Assembly (NCBI GenBank): GCA_012523155.1
Contig: JAAYJB010000257.1
Location: forward strand, 1 to 6,442
Length of the DNA: 6,442 bases
Direction: 5' to 3'
Source: Synergistaceae bacterium
GTDB taxonomy: Bacteria > Synergistota > Synergistia > Synergistales > Aminobacteriaceae
Under the pieces are notes generated by a model, which was not told the origin of the DNA, ran no database searches, and saw only the letters and a program-made list of their open reading frames with translations. Every line of letters starts with the position of its first letter. Position 1 is the first letter of the stretch. Made by a program: the position numbers and the translations under genes. Below are positions 1 to 5,803 of this stretch, one piece after another.

Positions 1-723
1 GGCATCAAGGCTTTGGCAGGGCTTTTTCTTTCCCTGTTGTTTCTCCTGGGGTGGTTTGTCCCCCGCCTTGCGTCAGGTTACCCCCCTGTGCCGTTCGCCA
101 TTTTTACCGTAGCTTTCATTTCGCTGATCACTGTTGTATTTGTGGTCAGGAAAAAGGAGCTCTGGCCGATTCCCTGTATCGGCGCCGTGGGTGGAGCGCT
201 GGGGGCATCGGTAACCGGGTGGGTAATGGTGAGGCTGTGGCAGCTCACAGGACTCGAAAGCGACAGTGCCGCCCTTCTTTCCTCAACGTCACCGGACATG
301 TCTCTCCAGGGGCTTCTTCTTGCCGCAGTGATGGTAGGCGCCATTGGAGCGGTTCTGGATGTAGCCGTTTCAGTAACATCGTCAATGTCGGAACTGTACG
401 AGTATGATCCCTGTATACCTCTGAAAAGGCTTTGGAAGGCGGGATTAAATGTAGGCAGGGATGTCCTCGGAAGCATGATCAACACACTTATTCTTGCCTA
501 CCTTGGAAGTTCTCTTCCCTTTGTTGTTCTCATTGCGACTGAGGGCGCTGACTTCATAGGGCTTCTCAATGATCCCCACATCGCCCAGGAGATCCTCAGG
601 AGCGTTTCGGGAACGGTGGGACTTCTTCTGACCATCCCGGTCACAGCTGCCGCAGGGACCTGGTGGATACGGTACTGCTGCTGCCCGGAAAATAAAGAAC
701 CACGGGACGGACTGGCTGACTGA
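1..723 (+). CDS. YibE/F-family multi-pass membrane protein, 5'-truncated by window edge
   Basis: The reading frame is open from base 1, so the TTG at 13 is most likely internal (no ribosome binding site precedes it) and the true start lies outside the window. The 240 visible residues are very hydrophobic. About six membrane segments can be picked out (numbering from the TTG at 13): roughly residues 1-18, 27-46, 52-77, 98-120, 155-177 and 197-222. The stretch around residues 109-165 carries the pattern I recognise from YibE/F proteins: GAIGAVLDVAVSVTSSMSEL, then NVGRDVLGSMINTLILAYLG, followed by SSLP. The family is a set of integral inner-membrane proteins, sometimes suggested to be transporters, with no firmly established substrate. 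The protein ends in a short polar tail with a CCC run (residues 222-224). The stop at 721-723 is 66 bp before gap copy 1, and the candidate gap promoter overlaps this stop. The family call is fairly firm; the function is not known. Confidence 0.83.
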   Translation, partial: GIKALAGLFLSLLFLLGWFVPRLASGYPPVPFAIFTVAFISLITVVFVVRKKELWPIPCIGAVGGALGASVTGWVMVRLWQLTGLESDSAALLSSTSPDMSLQGLLLAAVMVGAIGAVLDVAVSVTSSMSELYEYDPCIPLKRLWKAGLNVGRDVLGSMINTLILAYLGSSLPFVVLIATEGADFIGLLNDPHIAQEILRSVSGTVGLLLTIPVTAAAGTWWIRYCCCPENKEPRDGLAD

Positions 724-744
724 ATCGATTCTTTGTGGTAATAT
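716..744 (+). promoter_or_regulatory. candidate sigma-70-type promoter for gap copy 1
   Basis: CTGACT (716-721, 4 of 6 to TTGACA) and TAATAT (739-744, 4 of 6 to TATAAT) are separated by exactly 17 bp, starting at the stop codon of the YibE/F gene. An AT-rich run (CTATAAAAAAATTT, 751-764) follows before the Shine-Dalgarno site. The match is moderate and rests on spacing and position only. The gene could also be read through from upstream, since I see no convincing terminator between 724 and 789. Confidence 0.3.
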
Positions 745-789
745 TACACCCTATAAAAAAATTTACTGAAATTATACGGAGGTGTTGCA

Positions 790-1797
790 ATGAAGAAAAT
801 TGCGATCAATGGACTTGGAAGGATCGGACGGATCGTTCTCCGATGCTATATGGCGACGAAGCCGGGAGATGTGGAAATTGTTGCCCTGAATGATCTCACT
901 CCGCCCTCGGAAATGGCCTATCTCATCAAGTATGACTCTGTCCACGGCCGGGCGGCATTCACTGTAGAGGCAGGGGACAATTGTCTCGTGCTCGACGGAA
1001 AATCAGTTCCTCTTTTCAGCGAAAAAGACCCTTCAAAGCTTCCATGGAAGGATCTCGGTGTGGATATTGTGCTCGAGTGCACAGGCTTTTTTACCAAGAG
1101 AGAAAAGGCGGCGGCACATCTTGCCGCAGGAGCGAAGCGGGTTATTATCAGCGCTCCCGCAGATGATCCGGATATCACCATCGTTCTGGGAGTAAACGAG
1201 GAAACGTACGATCCTTCGAAGCATGCGGTGGTGTCCAATGCGTCATGCACCACGAATTCCCTTGCTCCGGTGACCAGGGTGCTTAATGATGCTTTCGGCA
1301 TTGAATCTCTTATGGGAACAACGATCCACGCCTACACCTCCACCCAGGTCCTGGTCGACGTCCCTAAGGGAGGCGGCCGGAAGGGCAGGGCTGCCGCAGT
1401 CTCACTTGTTCCTGCAACTACAGGGGCCGCCAAGGCCATGGTCCCTCTTTTCCCCGAGCTGAAGGGCAGGATGGATATGATTTCCGTACGGGTTCCCGTT
1501 GCCGACGGGTCCCTGACGGACGTAGTTGTCCACCTGAAAAAGGAAGTCACTGTGGAGTCGGTCAACGCAGCCCTCCGGGAAGCCGCAGAGGGAAGACTCA
1601 AAGGAATAGTGGAGTACAGCGACGAAGAGCTTGTTTCTGCGGATATTATCGGCAACTCCCATTCCGGGATCGTTGACGCCCCTTCAACAAAAGTGATCAT
1701 GGGGCATATTGCGAAAGTGATGGTATGGTACGACAACGAATACGGCTATTCCAACAGGATGCTCGAACTTGCGAGGTTCATGGCAGGCAGGGAATAA
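790..1797 (+). CDS. gap: type I glyceraldehyde-3-phosphate dehydrogenase, copy 1 (likely NAD-dependent)
   Basis: A 335-residue cytoplasmic enzyme of normal family length. It should catalyse the reversible oxidative phosphorylation of glyceraldehyde 3-phosphate to 1,3-bisphosphoglycerate in glycolysis and gluconeogenesis. The ATG at 790 is set by GGAGGTG at 778-784, five bases upstream. The N-terminal Rossmann domain opens with INGLGRIGR (residues 6-14), and D35 sits at the end of the second beta strand, the residue that in NAD-specific GAPDHs contacts the adenosine ribose. The catalytic cysteine is C153 in SNASCTTNS, with base H180 in TTIHAYT. VRVPVADGS (233-241) holds the phosphate-site arginine R234, and WYDNEYGYSNR (313-323) closes the NAD site. 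Two departures from the commonest form are S157 in place of the second cysteine (CTTNC) and Y318 where most have W. No pgk or other glycolytic gene is adjacent; the next gene is a paralogue. The family assignment is essentially certain; the cofactor is inferred from D35. Confidence 0.97.
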   Translation: MKKIAINGLGRIGRIVLRCYMATKPGDVEIVALNDLTPPSEMAYLIKYDSVHGRAAFTVEAGDNCLVLDGKSVPLFSEKDPSKLPWKDLGVDIVLECTGFFTKREKAAAHLAAGAKRVIISAPADDPDITIVLGVNEETYDPSKHAVVSNASCTTNSLAPVTRVLNDAFGIESLMGTTIHAYTSTQVLVDVPKGGGRKGRAAAVSLVPATTGAAKAMVPLFPELKGRMDMISVRVPVADGSLTDVVVHLKKEVTVESVNAALREAAEGRLKGIVEYSDEELVSADIIGNSHSGIVDAPSTKVIMGHIAKVMVWYDNEYGYSNRMLELARFMAGRE

Positions 1798-1828
1798 GTC
1801 TCAGGAGAGCTGCATACGGGACTTTAGG

Positions 1829-1861
1829 AAAGACGCTTCCTTCGGGATGCGTCTTTTTTTT
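1829..1861 (+). terminator. rho-independent terminator after gap copy 1
   Basis: A stem forms between AAAGACGCTTCC (1829-1840) and GGATGCGTCTTT (1845-1856), 12 positions with a single T/T mismatch. It is closed by a C(TTCG)G tetraloop (1841-1844), an especially stable cap. A run of eight T residues (1854-1861) follows. It lies 32 bp after the gap copy 1 stop and should separate its transcript from gap copy 2. Confidence 0.92.
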
Positions 1862-2078
1862 AGCCGGAAGAAAATTCACGGAAAAAAACCAGGATAATCC
1901 CGGATATGTGCATTGAATTGACTTTAGACCTGATATCTTCCACAGTATCTCAGATTAAAGGCTATTTACACATATATGCTTTTATTTCTAATAGTTACCT
2001 GATGAGAAGAAAAAAACAGTCAATAGCATATAAAATTCTTTTTCTGTGCTAAGATACATATAAGCAATTACCTTTCAT
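1862..2078 (+). other. AT-rich intergenic/leader region between the two gap genes
   Basis: I see no open reading frame with a plausible start and no tRNA or recognisable structured RNA here. The stretch is clearly richer in A and T than the flanking genes. It contains the hexamer CATATA three times (1971, 2027, 2057), the last two extended to CATATAA and exactly 30 bp apart. A loose inverted pair, ATATGCT (1974-1980) and AGCATAT (2025-2031), is also present. TTACAC followed shortly by TATA or ATATA occurs here (from 1966) and upstream of gap copy 1 (from 744). These may be promoter or regulator-binding elements, but AT-rich sequence produces such matches easily. Confidence 0.5.
1965..1992 (+). 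promoter_or_regulatory. candidate sigma-70-type promoter for gap copy 2
   Basis: TTTACA (1965-1970, 5 of 6 to TTGACA) and TCTAAT (1987-1992, 5 of 6 to TATAAT) are 16 bp apart in the spacer after the copy 1 terminator. Initiation here would give a 5' untranslated leader of roughly 90 bases before the start at 2092. A second -10-like hexamer, TATAAG (2059-2064), is closer to the gene but has no good -35 box at the right distance. TTGACT (1918-1923) likewise lacks a partner. Confidence 0.38.
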
Positions 2079-2085
2079 GGAGGTG
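2079..2085 (+). promoter_or_regulatory. Shine-Dalgarno site fixing the start of gap copy 2
   Basis: GGAGGTG lies six bases before the ATG at 2092. An in-frame ATG at 2077 overlaps this site and would add five residues (MEVLL) before the conserved N-terminus. Because the ribosome binding site itself would then be coding, and because copy 1 has the same GGAGGTGTTG leader placed just before its ATG, the start at 2092 is preferred. Confidence 0.85.
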
Positions 2086-2091
2086 TTGTTA

Positions 2092-3126
2092 ATGAAACGG
2101 GTGGCCATAAACGGATTAGGGAGGATCGGCAGGCTTGTACTGCGCCGGTACATGGAAGTCAGGCCTTCTGACATCGAAATTGTCGCACTGAATAAACCCT
2201 CACCCCCCCAGGAAATGGCATACTTCATCAAGTACGACTCCGTCCACGGCAAAGCCGGTTTCAGTGTGGAAGCCGGGGAAAACTCCATCATTCTCGACGG
2301 AAAAGAAATTCCTCTCTTCGGGGACAGGGATCCTTCAAAGCTTCCATGGCAAGACCTGGGCGTGGATATCGTGCTGGAATGCACCGGACATTTCACGAAA
2401 AGGGAGAAGGCTCTCGCTCATTGTGCGGCAGGTGCAAAACGGGTGCTCATCAGCGCACCGTCCGAAGACGCGGACCTTTCCGTGGTTCTCGGCGTCAACG
2501 AGGAACTGTATGATCCCGAAAAACACCAGGTCATCTCAAATGCCTCCTGTACAACCAATTCACTTGCCCCCGCAACCCGGGTGCTGAATGATGAATTCGG
2601 GATCGAATATCTTCTGGGTACGACCATCCACGCCTTTACGTCGTCTCAAAAACTGGTGGACGTTCCCAAAGGCGGCTTGAGGAAAAACCGCGCTGCCACA
2701 CTCTCCATTATTCCCACAACAACAGGAGCCGCAAAGGCAATGATCCCTCTTTTCCCCGGACTGAAAGGGAAAATGGACATGTCTGCAGTACGGGTTCCCG
2801 TTGCGGATGGTTCCCTCACAAATATAGTTGTTCACCTGAAAAAGGAAGTTACCGTCGAATCTGTGAATAATGCGCTGAGAACAGCCGCTGAGGGAAGACT
2901 GGAGGGAATTCTTGAGTACAGCACGGAAGAGCTTGTTTCCTCCGATATTGTAGGGAATTCACACTCCGGCATAATCGATTCGCTCAGCACAAAAGTGGTT
3001 ATGGGAAGAACAGCGAATATCCTGATCTGGTACGACAACGAATATGCCTATGCAAGCAGGCTGCTCGAACTTGCGCAGCTTGTAGCCGAAAAAGAACCTG
3101 CATTCAGCAGCCTTTCCGTCAGATAA
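2092..3126 (+). CDS. gap: type I glyceraldehyde-3-phosphate dehydrogenase, copy 2 (diverged cofactor site)
   Basis: A 344-residue paralogue of copy 1. By my residue-by-residue count, 247 of the first 335 positions are identical with no gaps, plus a nine-residue C-terminal tail (PAFSSLSVR). The catalytic set is intact: INGLGRIGR (6-14), C153 in SNASCTTNS, H180 in TTIHAFT and R234 in VRVPVADGS, so it should be an active GAPDH. The cofactor region differs. Residue 35, aspartate in copy 1 and in NAD-specific enzymes, is lysine (ALNKPSPP), and the C-terminal NEYGYSNR becomes NEYAYASR. Loss of this acidic residue is a known step towards accepting NADP, as in gluconeogenic GapB and plastid enzymes. 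However, P192 of the second known specificity site (VDVPK) is unchanged, so a full switch is not shown. The gene has its own leader and is probably expressed separately from copy 1. It may serve gluconeogenesis or NADPH metabolism; that role is inference. Confidence 0.96.
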   Translation: MKRVAINGLGRIGRLVLRRYMEVRPSDIEIVALNKPSPPQEMAYFIKYDSVHGKAGFSVEAGENSIILDGKEIPLFGDRDPSKLPWQDLGVDIVLECTGHFTKREKALAHCAAGAKRVLISAPSEDADLSVVLGVNEELYDPEKHQVISNASCTTNSLAPATRVLNDEFGIEYLLGTTIHAFTSSQKLVDVPKGGLRKNRAATLSIIPTTTGAAKAMIPLFPGLKGKMDMSAVRVPVADGSLTNIVVHLKKEVTVESVNNALRTAAEGRLEGILEYSTEELVSSDIVGNSHSGIIDSLSTKVVMGRTANILIWYDNEYAYASRLLELAQLVAEKEPAFSSLSVR

Positions 3127-3132
3127 TACAGT

Positions 3133-3163
3133 GTATCGGGCGAGCGATGGACCCGCCCGGTAC
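3133..3163. terminator. hairpin between convergent genes, possible bidirectional terminator
   Basis: GTATCGGGCG (3133-3142) pairs with CGCCCGGTAC (3154-3163) over 10 positions including one G·U pair, around an 11-nt loop. It fills most of the 46-bp gap between gap copy 2 and the convergent sensor gene. On neither strand is it followed directly by a good T run (the plus strand has only TTTT from 3171), so it is a weak or factor-assisted terminator at best. Confidence 0.45.
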
Positions 3164-3172
3164 GTTCTGCTT

Positions 3173-5803
3173 TTATGCGGCCCTTTTGTTGCTGCAATAC
3201 TCTTCAAGGGCCTTCACTATTTGCGGGTCGTAAGCTGTTCCTGAAAGAAGCTGTAATTCTGCAAGGGCTTCTGCAGAAGTCTTTTTTTTCCTGTAAGGAC
3301 GATCTGAGGTCATTGCGTCGTATGCATCCGCCACTGAAAGAATCCGTGCCTCTATCCGGATGCCTTCTCTACGCAGCCCCAGGGGGTACCCTGACCCGTC
3401 AATACGTTCATGATGCTGGAAAACGATTTCAGCAAGGGGCCATGGAAAGGCGAGCGGGGAGAGGATATCCCTGCCGTATTCGGGGTGTTTCTTGACCAGT
3501 TCATATTCGGGAGCGGAAAGACGCGTCGGTTTCGACAGGATCCCTGCGGGTATGTAGAGCTTGCCGACATCGTGGACAAGACCTGCAAACAGAACCCCCT
3601 GCCGTATATCTTCGGGCATGACCAGGATTTTTGAAAGTGATTCCGCGATAGAGGAGACACTTTTTTGATGTCCGGCGGTGGAAACGTCACGCAGTTCGCT
3701 CACCTGGCACATTGCCCGTATTGCCCCTGTAAAGCGCTCATTCATGGCACGATTGTTTCTTTCGAGGCATTCCTCGTCAGTGCGCTGCTCCAGTGCTGCC
3801 GAAAGAATATCCCGTACCATGTCAAAAAGAGTGTCCTCAGAATTCCGGAGCCATTTTTCCGATGGATTGCCCAGTGAAAGAAAGCCATGAAATGAATCTT
3901 TCAGAAAAAGGGGAAAAACCGAAAGAGAGCGGATCCCTTCTTTGACGAACGCGTCCCGCACCTTCTGAAAATCCGGGTCCGTTATATCCCCGGGGATAAA
4001 TGAGAAGTGACGATGCGACCCCTCGTTGAAGATCAACTGCTTCCAGAATCTGTCGTGTTGTCCCGGTGTGGATGTGATCATCTCTGCAAGGGAAGGGCCG
4101 CCTCCGGGGCCTATCGCTTCATGCTCGGGGAGAAGCGTGCCGTTTTGTACGGGAATCCTGAAAAGAGATGCTGTTTCTGCGTCTGCGAGCAGACGGATAG
4201 TCTCAAGAGCGTGCCGGATTGATCCGGTGTAATCCTGCGAGAGGAGAAAACTGGTTGAAACAGATGCCAGCTGTTCCTGAAAAAAGGCCCGGTCGGAAAG
4301 TTCCGACTCCATAGCTTTTCTTTTGCTTATGTCATGGACAAGTGCACAAAAGTTTTTTTCTTTGCCGGACGATAGGGAAAAAGGCAGAAATGAAGCGGTG
4401 AGAGGGATCAGGTTTCTGTCCGGAATGACGGCTTCCTTCGCCGCTGTTTTCCCTTCAGGAAAAAAATCCTTCCGTGAAAGAGTTCCGTTCTCCCATGGGA
4501 GAACGGAACTCAAACTTTCAGTTGAAAGCTGTTCTCCGGAAAGGGAGAACAGAGAGCGGAACCTGGTGTTGGCTTCTATGATTTTTCCTGAGCTGCTGTA
4601 TACTATTATTCCTTCGGGGGAGTGCTGAAAAAGCGTTTCCCAGTATTTTGACCTCTCAAGAAGATCTTTTTCAGTTTTTTTTCTCCGGGCGATCTTTTTC
4701 CTCAAGAAGGCTGCAAGCCCCCCAAGGATGGAGAATACAAAAAGATTCAGGGCGGCAAAAGGGCCATATTTTCGGAGAAGGTCTGCAGGGTCGTTTATGA
4801 CGATGCTGTTCCGCGGAAGCCTGCTTCTCGTTATCCCGAAATCACTCATTTTTCGAAAGTCGAAAACCATGGCATTGCTGTCCATCAGCTCAGGCTCTAT
4901 GGATGCGGGGGATTCGCCCCCGAGTATCCTGAGCGCTATTTCACCGGCACGTCTGCCCTTTAAAAAAGCATTGCCCGCGACACTGCCCAGGGCGCCGAGT
5001 GAAACTCCTTCCTCCTGGACGGTGTAAATTGGGTTCGACGGTGATAGTGAGGAAAAAGCCCCGATCATCTCTCCAAGAAGTATAGGCGCGCCGGAAAGGG
5101 TACGTGCGCACGTGCCGAATATAACAACGGTTTCCCGGGAAAGGGACTCCCGGTACAATGGTACTTTTTCAGGAGAAAGCCCTGCAAGTGTCACAACTTC
5201 CGGACGTTTCGCCAGACTGTTGAGGTGATTGTGAAAATGCGCAAGGTCTCTGAGCCCTGCAGGCGTTAGATCGGCGACGAGAGATATGGGGATGCCGGGG
5301 TGCAGGCGTATTATCTCCCGGAGAAGAAGTGAGACCGGGGAAGTGGAAAAAACCCCTGTCCCCCGTTCTCTTGGAAAAACAGAGAGGATGGAAGGATTTG
5401 TCAGTTCGCAGAAAACGATTGGAACATCCTCGAAAAGCCCCTCTTCATTGACGAGAAGGAATGATGCCGCTTCGTTTCCCGTGGTTATGACCAGGTCGAG
5501 AGATCCCGGAGGCAGCTTGGCACGGATGAGGTTTTTCAGCTTCATCGTCTGTTCGGGTCTGTCTGAGCGAAGTGCGCCGGCTACATCCATGTACTGGATG
5601 TAGATCTCAGCGGAAGATTGCCGATCAGCGAACGCGGAGCGGATACCTTTTGTCGCCTGTTGCGTCCAGATTTCTTCAGGGGACAGGGTATGAAGAAGAA
5701 GTACCCTTGTTGTTTTTTCCCCGGCATCGGCGGCACAGGAAAGGCTCACAACCAGAAGAAGCGTTATAAAAAAGCTACATAGGTTTTTTCGCCTGTAGGT
5801 CAT
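3173..5803 (-). CDS. membrane-anchored sensor HD-GYP phosphodiesterase (periplasmic SBP-like, TM, PAS, GAF, HD-GYP)
   Basis: An 876-residue protein. Residues 1-27 form a signal peptide (basic MTYRRKN, hydrophobic core, ADA cleavage motif at 25-27). Residues about 30-335 resemble the ABC substrate-binding-like fold (ITTGNEA 107-112, VPIVFCELTNP 127-137, KGRRAGEIALRIL 282-294) and should lie in the periplasm. One membrane helix (about 347-367) leads to a basic helical linker and a PAS domain (about 386-492, ending HDISKRKAMESEL). A weakly recognisable GAF domain follows (about 505-670). The C-terminus is a complete HD-GYP domain: H712, HD at 744-745, K748, H773, HHERIDGSGYP at 797-807, and D826/D829 in the VADAYDAMTSDRPYR stretch. 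HD-GYP proteins of this form hydrolyse cyclic di-GMP. The start could be either ATG of the pair at 5801-5806; the second (5803) is better spaced from AGGTG. The frame stays open upstream, but that part only shadows the preceding gene. A role in ligand-controlled c-di-GMP turnover is inferred; the ligand is unknown. Confidence 0.92.
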   Translation of the reverse strand: MTYRRKNLCSFFITLLLVVSLSCAADAGEKTTRVLLLHTLSPEEIWTQQATKGIRSAFADRQSSAEIYIQYMDVAGALRSDRPEQTMKLKNLIRAKLPPGSLDLVITTGNEAASFLLVNEEGLFEDVPIVFCELTNPSILSVFPRERGTGVFSTSPVSLLLREIIRLHPGIPISLVADLTPAGLRDLAHFHNHLNSLAKRPEVVTLAGLSPEKVPLYRESLSRETVVIFGTCARTLSGAPILLGEMIGAFSSLSPSNPIYTVQEEGVSLGALGSVAGNAFLKGRRAGEIALRILGGESPASIEPELMDSNAMVFDFRKMSDFGITRSRLPRNSIVINDPADLLRKYGPFAALNLFVFSILGGLAAFLRKKIARRKKTEKDLLERSKYWETLFQHSPEGIIVYSSSGKIIEANTRFRSLFSLSGEQLSTESLSSVLPWENGTLSRKDFFPEGKTAAKEAVIPDRNLIPLTASFLPFSLSSGKEKNFCALVHDISKRKAMESELSDRAFFQEQLASVSTSFLLSQDYTGSIRHALETIRLLADAETASLFRIPVQNGTLLPEHEAIGPGGGPSLAEMITSTPGQHDRFWKQLIFNEGSHRHFSFIPGDITDPDFQKVRDAFVKEGIRSLSVFPLFLKDSFHGFLSLGNPSEKWLRNSEDTLFDMVRDILSAALEQRTDEECLERNNRAMNERFTGAIRAMCQVSELRDVSTAGHQKSVSSIAESLSKILVMPEDIRQGVLFAGLVHDVGKLYIPAGILSKPTRLSAPEYELVKKHPEYGRDILSPLAFPWPLAEIVFQHHERIDGSGYPLGLRREGIRIEARILSVADAYDAMTSDRPYRKKKTSAEALAELQLLSGTAYDPQIVKALEEYCSNKRAA
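4475..4562. repeat. perfect 32-bp palindrome with a degenerate second copy, inside the sensor gene
   Basis: Bases 4480-4511 form a perfect palindrome without spacer, centred between 4495 and 4496 on CCCATGGG. The inner left arm is AGTTCCGTTCTCCCA (4481-4495) and 4496-4510 is its exact reverse complement; G4480 pairs with C4511. TGAAAG (4475-4480) and CTTTCA (4515-4520) give an outer arm. A second unit follows with the same order of parts: TGAAAG (4523-4528), GTTCTCC (4531-4537), GGAGAAC (4544-4550) and GGAAC (4558-4562), corresponding to 4475, 4487, 4498 and 4505 in the first unit. CTTTCA and TGAAAG (4515-4528) form a further inverted repeat with a 2-nt loop. On the minus strand the patch encodes PAS-domain residues 414-443. 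It reads through cleanly and looks like ordinary PAS sequence, so it is not an obvious insertion. Confidence 0.85.
5581..5603. repeat. 9-bp inverted repeat with 5-nt loop inside the sensor gene
   Basis: CTACATCCA (5581-5589) and TGGATGTAG (5595-5603) are exact reverse complements around TGTAC. The site encodes residues 67-75 of the periplasmic domain (IYIQYMDVA). A repeat of this size can arise by chance in a window this long, so no function is claimed. Confidence 0.5.

Noticed and set aside
20..23. Lipoprotein lipobox near C23 of the sensor signal peptide
   Set aside because: This was considered in sensor residues 20-23 (SLSC). The -3 position is serine rather than Leu/Val/Ile, and a signal peptidase I site (ADA, residues 25-27) follows directly. 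The coordinates given here are residue numbers, not bases.
1801..1916. Short open frame running over the gap copy 1 end and terminator (from 1725)
   Set aside because: It overlaps the gap coding region in another frame and reads through the terminator hairpin; there is no start signal.
2077..2091. Earlier in-frame ATG adding MEVLL to gap copy 2
   Set aside because: It overlaps the GGAGGTG ribosome binding site, and the family N-terminus begins at the ATG at 2092, parallel to copy 1.
5102..5142. Two 12-bp palindromes (ACGTGCGCACGT at 5102-5113 and TTTCCCGGGAAA at 5131-5142)
   Set aside because: About one or two 12-bp palindromes are expected by chance in a window of this size, and both lie in ordinary coding sequence.
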